From Candidatus Luteimonas excrementigallinarum (GTDB taxonomy: Bacteria; Pseudomonadota; Gammaproteobacteria; Xanthomonadales; Xanthomonadaceae), in assembly GCA_019115725.1 (NCBI GenBank), contig DXCY01000187.1, positions 1-7,042 on the forward strand: a DNA stretch of 7,042 nt. The letters are read 5' to 3'. Each line of letters starts with the position of its first letter. The stretch's first letter is position 1. The notes beneath the pieces are model-generated. The model had not been told where the DNA came from, made no database searches, and saw only the letters and a program-made list of their open reading frames with translations. A program made the translations under genes and the position numbers. Shown piece after piece: positions 1 through 5,546 of the stretch.

Positions 1-1289
1 GTGATTTCCCCGAGATGGTCGTGGGCCTCACGCAGCGCCTCGGCGGCCAGTTCCAGCACCTCCGCGCCAAGGTGTCGGCGCGCGCGGGCCAGGGCTGTGG
101 ACGCCTCCTGCAGCGAATGCACGTGGCGCGCACGTGCGGTGAATTCACCGCCACCCTGCTCCGCGCCCATGCCCGCGAGCGTCTGCAGCCGGGCTTCCAC
201 CTGGTCCAGGCCGGCGCCGGTGCGGACCGAAATCCACAGCACGTCCGCGGCGTCGCCTTCCGTCCCGCCCGTATCCGCCCCGGGCACCAGGTCGGACTTG
301 TTGTACAGCCACAGCACGCCGGGCACGCCTTGCAGCGCGTCGGCCACCGCCGCGCGGCCGGCGGCCGGATCCCGGCCATCCACCACCGCAATGGCCAGGT
401 CGGCGCGGGCCAGTTCGGCCCTGGCCCGGCGCATGCCCTCGCGCTCAATCGCATCCCCGCCCTCGCGCAGGCCGGCGGTGTCGACCAGGGTCAGCTCCAC
501 CCCACCCACGCGCACGGTCTCGGCCAGCAGGTCGCGGGTGGTGCCGGCGATATCGGTGACGATGGCGCGCTCGCTGCCGGCCAGCGCATTGAGCAGCGAA
601 CTCTTGCCGGCATTGGGCGGCCCCACGATCACCGCGTGCAGGCCGTCGCGCAGGCGGCGGCCACGCTCGGCGGCGGCCAGCAGCTGATCCAGCAGACCGG
701 CCAGCTCGCCCAGTCTGGCAGCCACTTCGTCGCCACCCAGGGTGTCCAGCGGCTCATCGGAAAAGTCGATCATCGCTTCCACATGCACCCGCAGGGCCAG
801 CATGCGTTCGGCGATCCGCTCGACCCGGGTGGAAAACTCCCCGTCCAGGGCCCGGCGGGCGGCGCGGGCGGCGCGCAGGTCGGCGGCCGCGATCAGGTCG
901 GCAACCGCCTCGGCCTGGGCCAGGTCCAGGCGGCCGTTGAGGAAGGCGCGCTCGCTGAATTCCCCGGGGCGGGCGCGACGGGCCCCGCGGGCCAGGCACA
1001 GTTCCACCAGCCGATGCAGCACCGCGGGGCTGCCGTGGGCCTGCAGTTCCACCACGTCTTCGCCGGTGTAGCTGGCCGGCGCCGCGAACAGCAGCGCGAT
1101 GCCGTCATCCAGCACCGCGCCATCTTCTTCATGCAGGCGCACGTGGTGCGCATGGCGCGCGCGCAGGGGCCGACCGCAGAGGGCTTCCGCCATCCCCCGC
1201 GCGCCCGGACCCGACAGCCGCACCACGCCGATACCGCCGGTACCGGCCGCTGTGGCGATGGCAACGATGGTGTCCTGGGAGGCGGTCAC
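1..1289 (-). CDS. mnmE: tRNA uridine-5-carboxymethylaminomethyl synthesis GTPase MnmE (TrmE), 3' end cut by window edge
   Basis: MnmE is a dimeric cytoplasmic GTPase that works with MnmG to add the (carboxymethyl)aminomethyl group to the wobble uridine U34 of certain tRNAs. I read the frame from the reverse complement: it begins (V/M)TASQDTIVAIATAAGTGG and runs open for 429 codons to the edge, ending LGEIT. The N-terminal folate-binding domain is followed by a helical domain holding an inserted G domain. G-domain motifs fall at the same numbers as in the E. coli protein: GPPNAGKSS with N226 and K229, TTRD 250-253, DTAGL 270-274, catalytic E282, and NKSD 330-333. About 20 residues including the C-terminal Cys motif (FCIGK type) lie outside the window. 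The start is a GTG, the only usual start codon in frame after the yidC stop, which lies 60 nt upstream in the same frame. No clear Shine-Dalgarno is visible. Identity is certain; the exact start slightly less so. Confidence 0.96.
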   Translation of the reverse strand, partial: MTASQDTIVAIATAAGTGGIGVVRLSGPGARGMAEALCGRPLRARHAHHVRLHEEDGAVLDDGIALLFAAPASYTGEDVVELQAHGSPAVLHRLVELCLARGARRARPGEFSERAFLNGRLDLAQAEAVADLIAAADLRAARAARRALDGEFSTRVERIAERMLALRVHVEAMIDFSDEPLDTLGGDEVAARLGELAGLLDQLLAAAERGRRLRDGLHAVIVGPPNAGKSSLLNALAGSERAIVTDIAGTTRDLLAETVRVGGVELTLVDTAGLREGGDAIEREGMRRARAELARADLAIAVVDGRDPAAGRAAVADALQGVPGVLWLYNKSDLVPGADTGGTEGDAADVLWISVRTGAGLDQVEARLQTLAGMGAEQGGGEFTARARHVHSLQEASTALARARRHLGAEVLELAAEALREAHDHLGEI

Positions 1290-1314
1290 GACGGGACGGG
1301 CACTGTCAGGCGGA

Positions 1315-1342
1315 CGGGCGCCGGCCGCAGCGCCGGCACCCG
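1315..1342 (-). promoter_or_regulatory. GC-rich hairpin in the yidC-mnmE gap
   Basis: Reading the minus strand, GGGTGCCGGC (1341-1332) pairs with GCCGGCGCCC (1325-1316), with one T-G wobble and a six-base loop. One more C-G pair extends it to 1342/1315. It begins seven bases after the yidC stop and ends about 25 nt before the mnmE GTG. No T run follows. It could pause polymerase, stabilise the yidC 3' end or limit mnmE translation. In such GC-rich DNA chance pairing is a real alternative. Confidence 0.45.
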
Positions 1343-1349
1343 CCAGGCA

Positions 1350-3104
1350 TCAGGCCTTGGCCGGTTTGGGCGGCTTGGGCTTGGAAGGCTGGTCGGGCTT
1401 GCCCGAATCACCGCTGTAGCGGCGCAGGAACCACCACTGCTGGGCCAGGCCCACCGAGCCGTTGGTGACCCAGTACAGCACCAGGCCGGCCGGGAAGAAG
1501 ATCATGATCGCGCCGAAGATCACCGGCATCAGCTGCATGATCTTCTGCTGGGTCGGATCCATGCCGGTCATCGGGCTGAGCTTCTGCGTGGCCCACATCA
1601 CCGCAATGTTGATGATCGGCAGGATGAAGAACGGATCGGGCGCAGTCAGGTCCTGGATCCAGCCCATCCACGGCGCATGGCGCAGTTCCACCGACTCCAG
1701 CAGCACCCAGTACAGGGCGAAGAAGATCGGCATCTGCAGCAGGATCGGCAGACAGCCGCCCACCGGATTGATCTTCTCCTTCTTGTACAGCTCCATCATC
1801 GCCATCTGGAACTTCTGCTTGTCGTCCCCGTAGCGTTCCTTGAGCTGGGCCATGCGCGGCTGGAACTTGCGCATCTTGGCCATCGACTTGTACTGCGCCG
1901 CCGACAGCGGGTACATCGCGATGCGGATCAGGATCACCAGGCCCACGATCGCCCAGCCCCAGTTCTTGACCAGGCTGTGGACCTTGTCGAGCAGCCAGAA
2001 CAGCCACTCGCCGAGGAAGGCGAAAGCGGAGAAGCGCGAGTAGTCCACCGCACGGTCAAAGCCGCGCACGCCCTGGGCCTTGATCTGCTCGACCAGCTTG
2101 GGCCCCACCCACAGCCGCGCATCCACGCTGTCCTGCTGGCCGGGGGCCACCGACAGGCCCGGGCCGAGCTGGCGCACCAGGTGGCGCGGCCCGTCCTCAT
2201 GCACGGAAATGACCGTGCGGTCGTCGGCACGCGGAATCCACGCGGTAAAGAAATGGTGCTGCAGGATCGCGGTCCAGCTCTCGGTGGCCTGCAGGTTGAT
2301 CGCGCCCTCGTTGAGGAACTTGGCGAACGGACGGCGGGTGTAGCCCTCCTCGTCGCTGTACCAGGTGGCGCCATTGAAACTGAAGGATTCCGGGTTGGTC
2401 ATGCCGCGGCTGATGTTCGGCGGCACCCGCGACAGCTGGCGATAGATATGGCCCTGCCAGGGCGTATTGCCGGCATTGATCACGGTATCGCGCACGTCGA
2501 TCGCATAGGCGCCGCGACGCACGGTGATGGTGCGGCGGATGGTGACCCCGTCCGGGCCCTGCCATACGAACGGCACCACCACTTCGTCACCGGCCTCATC
2601 CAGGCGGTATTCACGCTCGCCGGTCTCGGCCACGAAGCCGGCCTCGTGGGTCGGCGCAGCATTGGCCTGGCTGACCCAGCCGCTCTGGGCCGCGTACCAG
2701 CGCGAAGGATCGGTATCAAACAGCTTGACCGGCGGGCTGTCCTCGTCGCGGGTCTGCGGGTAGGCCAGCAGCGCCGCGTCCACCACGTTGCCCCGGTCCA
2801 GGGTCAGGCGCAGCACGTCGGTGACCACGGTCACCGCATCGCTGCCGGTGGCCGGAGAGGCGCTCGCCGTGGCGCTGGGCACGGAGCCGTCAGCGGCAGG
2901 CGGCGCGATCGGCACGTTGGATGCATCCGGCACCGCGGCGCTGGAGGAGGGCACCGATGAAGGCACCGCATCGCTGCCGGCCACCTCGGCGGCCACCGGC
3001 AGATCCGGCGCGGCCTGGACATTGGCTTCCTTGCGCCATTCCATCCACAGCATGACGGCTACCATCAGCCAGGCGAAAATCAGCAGGGTGCGGGTCTGGT
3101 TCAT
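1350..3104 (-). CDS. yidC: Membrane protein insertase YidC (Oxa1/Alb3 family)
   Basis: YidC inserts and folds inner-membrane proteins, alone or with SecYEG. The 584-residue protein starts MNQTRTLLIFAWLMVAVMLW, a first membrane segment at about 5-21, followed by a low-complexity Ala/Ser/Pro linker (about 30-90) and the large periplasmic beta domain typical of Gram-negative YidC (about 90-360). The conserved insertase core follows: a segment with the groove arginine R394 in LIRIAMYPLSAAQY, the cytoplasmic hairpin KMRKFQPRMAQLKERYGDDK, the NPVGGCLPILLQMPIF segment, and two more membrane segments ending near FPAGLVLYWVTN. The tail is Lys/Pro rich, ending KPPKPAKA. It is longer than the E. coli protein (548), mainly because of the linker. 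The ATG at 3104 is chosen because the membrane anchor begins there; the open frame upstream only overlaps rnpA. It begins 13 nt after the rnpA stop, so cotranscription is likely. Confidence 0.97.
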   Translation of the reverse strand: MNQTRTLLIFAWLMVAVMLWMEWRKEANVQAAPDLPVAAEVAGSDAVPSSVPSSSAAVPDASNVPIAPPAADGSVPSATASASPATGSDAVTVVTDVLRLTLDRGNVVDAALLAYPQTRDEDSPPVKLFDTDPSRWYAAQSGWVSQANAAPTHEAGFVAETGEREYRLDEAGDEVVVPFVWQGPDGVTIRRTITVRRGAYAIDVRDTVINAGNTPWQGHIYRQLSRVPPNISRGMTNPESFSFNGATWYSDEEGYTRRPFAKFLNEGAINLQATESWTAILQHHFFTAWIPRADDRTVISVHEDGPRHLVRQLGPGLSVAPGQQDSVDARLWVGPKLVEQIKAQGVRGFDRAVDYSRFSAFAFLGEWLFWLLDKVHSLVKNWGWAIVGLVILIRIAMYPLSAAQYKSMAKMRKFQPRMAQLKERYGDDKQKFQMAMMELYKKEKINPVGGCLPILLQMPIFFALYWVLLESVELRHAPWMGWIQDLTAPDPFFILPIINIAVMWATQKLSPMTGMDPTQQKIMQLMPVIFGAIMIFFPAGLVLYWVTNGSVGLAQQWWFLRRYSGDSGKPDQPSKPKPPKPAKA

Positions 3105-3117
3105 CGGACAGGCAAGC

Positions 3118-3540
3118 TCATTCGCCGGAAGGTTCCGGCGCGGGTGATCGGGGGGATGCGGAAGAGTCGCCGGGCATTGTGACGCCCACGGCCGGGGCGG
3201 GCAACGCGCCGGCCCGCTGTAGGATCGCACGCAGGCCCTCGCGCAGTTCCACGCCCGAGGCGTCGGCAGCCGCGCGGCGGGCCACCACCACGTAGCTTCC
3301 GTGACGCAGCAGGGGGCGCAGCTGGCGGAACTGTTCCCGCAGCTGGCGCTTGATGCGATTGCGGCCGACCGCGTCCGGATCCACCTTGCGGGACACGGCA
3401 AGGCCCAGCCGCGCCGGCTCGCCATCGCGGTGCCAGTGCACGGCCATCAACGGCGACGCGGTGCGTCGGCCCTCGGCGAATACGCGGTCAAAATGCGCCC
3501 GCACGCGGACGCGCGCCTGCCTTGGAAAGGCAGCGCTCAT
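3118..3540 (-). CDS. rnpA: Ribonuclease P protein component
   Basis: RnpA is the small basic protein that binds the catalytic RNA of RNase P and helps it remove 5' leaders from pre-tRNAs. From the ATG at 3540 the product has 140 residues; a GTG three codons upstream (3549) is an alternative giving 143. The family core is clear: FPRQARVRVRAHFDRVF at the N terminus, LGLAVSRKVDPDAVGRNRIK containing the RNR signature helix, then RQLREQFRQ and SYVVVARRAA. After about residue 113 the protein continues as a Pro/Ser/Ala-rich tail with no family motif, which makes it longer than E. coli RnpA (119). It lies between rpmH and yidC, the usual arrangement beside dnaA. No strong Shine-Dalgarno is visible before either start, so the exact start is uncertain. 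Confidence 0.95.
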   Translation of the reverse strand: MSAAFPRQARVRVRAHFDRVFAEGRRTASPLMAVHWHRDGEPARLGLAVSRKVDPDAVGRNRIKRQLREQFRQLRPLLRHGSYVVVARRAAADASGVELREGLRAILQRAGALPAPAVGVTMPGDSSASPRSPAPEPSGE

Positions 3541-3559
3541 TGCAGACACGGTCTGGGTC

Positions 3560-3594
3560 GTTGCGGGGACCGCTGGATGGCGGCCACCCGCAAC
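3560..3594 (-). promoter_or_regulatory. Hairpin in the rpmH-rnpA gap
   Basis: An 8-bp perfect stem (GTTGCGGG 3560-3567 with CCCGCAAC 3587-3594) encloses a second 4-bp stem (CCGC 3570-3573 with GCGG 3580-3583) around the loop 3574-3579. It lies wholly between the rpmH stop and the rnpA start. No T run follows it on the minus strand, so it does not look like a classic terminator. A processing site or attenuator that lowers rnpA relative to rpmH output is an inference. Confidence 0.55.
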
Positions 3595-3602
3595 ACGCGG
3601 CC

Positions 3603-3743
3603 TCAGGCCGACAGGCGCCGGCGGCCCTTGGCGCGGCGACGGGCAAGGATCTTGCGGCCGTCCGCGGTCGCCATGCGGGCACGGAAGCCGTGGTCGCGCT
3701 TGCGCTTGATGATGCTGGGCTGGAAAGTGCGCTTGGTAGCCAT
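3603..3743 (-). CDS. rpmH: 50S ribosomal protein L34
   Basis: This is a short gene (46 residues) read directly from the reverse complement. The product begins MATKRTFQPSIIKRKRDHGF and continues RARMATADGRKILARRRAKG before ending RRRLSA. This is the near-invariant L34 sequence, a small, highly basic protein of the large ribosomal subunit buried in 23S rRNA. Its length matches the family (44-47 residues), and the extra Ala-Thr after Met relative to E. coli (MKRTFQPS) is a minor N-terminal variation. It is the first gene of the minus-strand group, with a sigma70-type promoter about 55 bp upstream and rnpA following after a gap of about 60 nt that contains a hairpin. Identity is certain. Confidence 0.98.
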   Translation of the reverse strand: MATKRTFQPSIIKRKRDHGFRARMATADGRKILARRRAKGRRRLSA

Positions 3744-3798
3744 TTCAGAGGTTTCTCGTGCGGGGGCGCGGCGTTACGCTGCGCTAAACGAACCAGCG

Positions 3799-3828
3799 AT
3801 GATAGCGCCGCTTCTGGCGGCCAGTCAA
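3799..3828 (-). promoter_or_regulatory. Sigma70-type promoter for rpmH-rnpA-yidC-mnmE
   Basis: On the minus strand TTGACT (3828-3823) matches the -35 consensus at five of six bases, and TATCAT (3804-3799) matches the -10 consensus at four of six, with an 18-bp spacer. Transcription would start near 3792 and give a leader of about 50 nt before the rpmH ATG at 3743. This is a prediction from consensus only; the location in front of a strongly expressed ribosomal protein gene supports it. Confidence 0.7.
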
Positions 3829-3897
3829 CTGGTGCTCCGGAGCCGGGTGCGCCACCCCGGGGGCGGTGGTAGTCTGCCGGCTCCGCGCCCATCCGGT

Positions 3898-3922
3898 TGC
3901 CCCAGGTCAGCGACCCGGGGCA
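3898..3922. promoter_or_regulatory. Inverted repeat upstream of dnaA (possible operator or leader hairpin)
   Basis: The arms TGCCCCAGGTC (3898-3908) and GACCCGGGGCA (3912-3922) are complementary at 10 of 11 positions, the only mismatch being A3904/C3916, around a 3-base centre AGC. The repeat ends 47 bp before the dnaA ATG. As DNA it has the size and symmetry of a repressor operator; as RNA it would make a stable hairpin if dnaA transcription starts upstream. No T run follows, so it is not a normal terminator. Function is inferred. Confidence 0.5.
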
Positions 3923-3969
3923 GTGCCGTTGTCGGCGTCCGCCCAGCAAGACACATCATACATTCGCAC

Positions 3970-5286
3970 ATGGAAGCTTGGCCCCGCTGCCTTGAACGTC
4001 TGGAAGCCGAATTGCCGGCCGAAGACATCCACACCTGGCTCAGACCCCTGCAGGCAACCCGCCGCGACAACACCATGGTGTTGTACGCGCCCAATGCATT
4101 CGTGCGCGACGAGGTGCGTTCGCGCTACCTGGACCGCATCCGCGAACTGCTTGGCCACTTCGGCGGTGGCGACGAGGTTGCGCTGGAAATCGGCTCGATG
4201 CCCAAGCCGGCCGCGCCCGCACCGCAGCCGATCGCCGTGCCGACGCCAACCGGCCCGGCGTTCCACGGCAATCTGGACAGCCACTACTCGTTCGACAACT
4301 TCGTCGAGGGCCGCAGCAACCAGCTCGGCCGCGCCGCGGCCTGGCACGCGGCCGAGAATCCGGGCGACCGCGCCCACAATCCGCTGCTGCTCTATGGAAG
4401 CACCGGGCTGGGCAAGACCCACCTGATGTTCGCCGCCGGCAACCGCATGCGCGAGATCAACCCCGGCGTGCGGGTGCTGTACCTGCGCTCGGACCAGTTC
4501 TTCAACGCGATGATGCGCGCGCTCCAGGAGCGGGCGATGGATGCCTTCAAGCGCCAGTTCCAGGAAGTGGACGCGCTGCTGATCGACGACATCCAGTTCT
4601 TCGCCGGCAAGGAGCGCACCCAGGAGGAGTTCTTCCATACCTTCAATGCGCTGTTTGAAGGCCGCCAGCAGATCATCATGACCTGCGACCGGTTCCCGCG
4701 CGAAGTGGAGGGCCTGGAGCCCCGGCTGAAGTCGCGCCTGGCCTCGGGGCTGTCGGTGGCGATCGATCCGCCCGATTTCGAGACCCGGGCCCAGATCGTG
4801 CTGTCCAAGGCGCACGAGCGCGGCGCGCAGATCCCCGAGGACGTGGCCTTCCTTATCGCCAAGCGCATGCGCTCGAACGTGCGCGACCTGGAAGGGGCGC
4901 TCAATACGCTGGCGGCGCGGGCCAACTTCACCGGACGCACCATTACCGCCGAATTTGCCCAGGAAACCCTGCGCGATCTGCTGCGCGCGCAGATGCAGAG
5001 CGTCAGCATCGCCAACATTCAAAAGACCGTGGCAGACTACTATGGCTTGCAGATCAAGGACCTGCTGTCAAAACGTCGTACCCGGATGCTGGCCCGCCCC
5101 CGCCAGGTGGCAATGGCCCTGTCCAAGGAGCTGACCGAGCACAGCCTGCCCGAGATCGGCGACGCCTTCGCGGGTCGCGACCACACCACCGTGCTGCACG
5201 CCTGCCGCCAGGTCCGGAAACTGATGGAAACCGACGGCAAGCTGCGCGAAGACTGGGACAAATTGATCCGGAAATTGAGTGAATAA
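3970..5286 (+). CDS. dnaA: Chromosomal replication initiator protein DnaA
   Basis: DnaA is the AAA+ ATPase that binds DnaA boxes at oriC, oligomerises and melts the duplex so DnaB helicase can load. The product has 438 residues. Domain I (about 1-78) begins MEAWPRCLERLEAELPAEDI; a short Pro/Ala-rich domain II follows (about 79-100). Domain III carries Walker A GSTGLGKT at 143-150, Walker B LLIDDI with D206-D207, the arginine finger R256 in LKSRL, and the sensor II arginine R305 in SNVRDLEGALN. Domain IV holds the basic loop SKRRTR (367-372) and the box-binding signature GRDHTTVLHACRQV (402-415). It ends KLIRKLSE. The ATG at 3970 is chosen because the family N terminus begins there, although the frame stays open far upstream through antisense rnpA/rpmH sequence. 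No clear Shine-Dalgarno precedes it, which may mean low translation. It is somewhat shorter than E. coli DnaA (467), mainly in the linker. Confidence 0.98.
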   Translation: MEAWPRCLERLEAELPAEDIHTWLRPLQATRRDNTMVLYAPNAFVRDEVRSRYLDRIRELLGHFGGGDEVALEIGSMPKPAAPAPQPIAVPTPTGPAFHGNLDSHYSFDNFVEGRSNQLGRAAAWHAAENPGDRAHNPLLLYGSTGLGKTHLMFAAGNRMREINPGVRVLYLRSDQFFNAMMRALQERAMDAFKRQFQEVDALLIDDIQFFAGKERTQEEFFHTFNALFEGRQQIIMTCDRFPREVEGLEPRLKSRLASGLSVAIDPPDFETRAQIVLSKAHERGAQIPEDVAFLIAKRMRSNVRDLEGALNTLAARANFTGRTITAEFAQETLRDLLRAQMQSVSIANIQKTVADYYGLQIKDLLSKRRTRMLARPRQVAMALSKELTEHSLPEIGDAFAGRDHTTVLHACRQVRKLMETDGKLREDWDKLIRKLSE

Positions 5287-5335
5287 CCCCGCCGGAACCC
5301 CCTGAAGCCTGGGGATTGCAACAGCGGGGGCAAGC

Positions 5336-5344
5336 TGTGGACAA
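5336..5344 (-). promoter_or_regulatory. DnaA box
   Basis: The minus strand reads TTGTCCACA, one base from the consensus TTATCCACA. It is the left member of an inverted pair with 5372-5380. The symmetry extends beyond the 9-mer: 5330-5345 and 5370-5385 are reverse complements at 14 of 16 positions. Confidence 0.85.
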
Positions 5345-5346
5345 GT

Positions 5347-5355
5347 CTGGGATAA
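5347..5355 (-). promoter_or_regulatory. Weak DnaA-box-like site
   Basis: The minus strand reads TTATCCCAG, which keeps the TTATCC half of the consensus but differs in the last three bases. It lies two bases past the box at 5336-5344 in the same orientation, where a low-affinity cooperative site would be plausible. Alone it would not be called. Confidence 0.35.
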
Positions 5356-5371
5356 TTTGCAGGCGCGAAAG

Positions 5372-5380
5372 TTGTCCACA
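5372..5380 (+). promoter_or_regulatory. DnaA box
   Basis: The plus strand reads TTGTCCACA, one base from consensus and identical to the box at 5336-5344 in the opposite orientation. It lies 35 bp before the AT-rich segment, so filaments growing from it could reach the likely melting site. Confidence 0.85.
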
Positions 5381-5414
5381 GGTTGCACTCACCATCCACT
5401 GGCAGTTGTACACC

Positions 5415-5468
5415 TGTTTGTTACATCGAAATTTGCGTTACAAATCAACAACTTGAGATGGTTATCAA
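5415..5468. other. AT-rich segment, candidate DNA unwinding element
   Basis: Only 17 of these 54 bases are G or C, in a region otherwise about two thirds GC. It contains the direct repeat GTTACA (5420-5425 and 5437-5442, 17 bp apart) and a small inverted repeat ATTTG/CAAAT (5431-5435/5441-5445) flanked by TTGTT/AACAA (5418-5422/5447-5451). Low GC next to DnaA boxes is the expected property of the first-melted region; this role is inferred. Confidence 0.65.
5443..5455 (+). promoter_or_regulatory. IHF-binding-site match in oriC
   Basis: AATCAACAACTTG fits the IHF consensus WATCAANNNNTTR at every specified position. It lies in the AT-rich part of oriC, between the inverted DnaA boxes and the third box. 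IHF bends origin DNA in E. coli and related bacteria. A second near match (TATCAAGCGCTGG, one mismatch) begins exactly 20 bp later at 5463. Confidence 0.6.
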
Positions 5469-5475
5469 GCGCTGG
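5463..5475 (+). promoter_or_regulatory. Second IHF-like site in oriC
   Basis: TATCAAGCGCTGG matches WATCAANNNNTTR except for G instead of T at the second base of the TTR part. The ATCAA core repeats that of the site at 5443-5455 with a 20-bp period, about two helical turns. It overlaps a weak DnaA-like 9-mer at 5462-5470 (TTATCAAGC, six of nine). Confidence 0.35.
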
Positions 5476-5481
5476 CGGCGA

Positions 5482-5493
5482 CACCACCACCAC
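5482..5493 (+). repeat. (CAC)4 trinucleotide repeat in oriC
   Basis: Four perfect CAC units are followed by CAG, giving a short C/A-only strand between the IHF-like sites and the third DnaA box. It may be a spacer, and it could vary in length between strains. Confidence 0.5.
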
Positions 5494-5506
5494 CAGCTTT
5501 TGATTC

Positions 5507-5515
5507 TTATCCAAA
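5507..5515 (+). promoter_or_regulatory. DnaA box near dnaN
   Basis: TTATCCAAA matches TTATCCACA at eight of nine bases, the difference being at position 8. It lies 31 bp before the dnaN ATG and on the far side of the AT-rich segment from the inverted pair. It could serve both origin architecture and control of dnaN transcription. Confidence 0.65.
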
Positions 5516-5529
5516 AACTGGTAGAGCCT

Positions 5530-5535
5530 AAGGGG
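5530..5535 (+). promoter_or_regulatory. dnaN ribosome-binding site
   Basis: AAGGGG ends 11 nt before the ATG at 5547. The spacing is slightly long but acceptable, and no better candidate is present. Confidence 0.55.
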
Positions 5536-5546
5536 AACCCACCGGC

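Larger units (their letters stand above)
3744..3969. other. Divergent intergenic region between rpmH and dnaA
   Basis: These 226 bp separate the two outward-facing gene groups. They contain the rpmH promoter (3799-3828) and the inverted repeat at 3898-3922. I found no convincing DnaA box here. The dnaA promoter could not be assigned: a TTGTCG at about 3929 has no good -10 hexamer at the right spacing. A GC-rich imperfect fold around 3843-3869 (GGGTG 3845-3849 with CACCC 3853-3857, or CCACC 3852-3856 with GGTGG 3865-3869) may be compositional. No gene is seen. Confidence 0.7.
5287..5546. other. oriC: Probable chromosomal replication origin (oriC), dnaA-dnaN intergenic region
   Basis: The 260-bp gap between dnaA and dnaN has no gene and concentrates origin signals. 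Near dnaA is a GC-rich foldable stretch (CCCCGC 5287-5292 with GCGGGG 5324-5329; CCCC 5299-5302 with GGGG 5311-5314). Next come two strong, inverted DnaA boxes (5336-5344 and 5372-5380), an AT-rich segment (5415-5468, 17 G/C of 54), IHF-like sites at 5443-5455 and 5463-5475, a (CAC)4 run at 5482-5493, and a third DnaA box at 5507-5515. Weaker box-like sites lie at 5347-5355 and 5462-5470. The dnaA-dnaN gap is a common oriC position in bacteria, including xanthomonads. No GATC lies inside it, so E. coli-style SeqA/Dam control is not suggested. Confidence 0.88.

Noticed and set aside
120..136. Two CACGTG cores in mnmE
   Set aside because: The flanking bases do not match parS; such 6-mers are expected by chance in GC-rich coding DNA.
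15..2960. Very long plus-strand open frame (981 codons) antisense to yidC and mnmE
   Set aside because: Its His/Gln/Arg/Gly-rich composition is typical of an antisense frame in GC-rich DNA. The opposite strand encodes clear, conserved YidC and MnmE over the same bases.
3105..3425. Upstream extension of the yidC frame to 3425
   Set aside because: It overlaps rnpA in another frame and has no YidC homology. The membrane anchor begins at the ATG at 3104.
3301..3969. In-frame N-terminal extension of dnaA
   Set aside because: The frame is open upstream only because of high GC and crosses antisense rnpA and rpmH. Conserved DnaA homology starts at the ATG at 3970.
3907..5022. Long minus-strand open frame (371 codons) opposite dnaA
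   Set aside because: It is a shadow of dnaA with antisense-type composition (Gln, His, Leu, Arg rich), no recognisable domain and no supporting promoter or ribosome-binding site.
5287..5330. Terminator after dnaA from the nested C/G runs
   Set aside because: The pairing is short and interrupted and no T run follows, so I left it as origin-region structure rather than calling a terminator.
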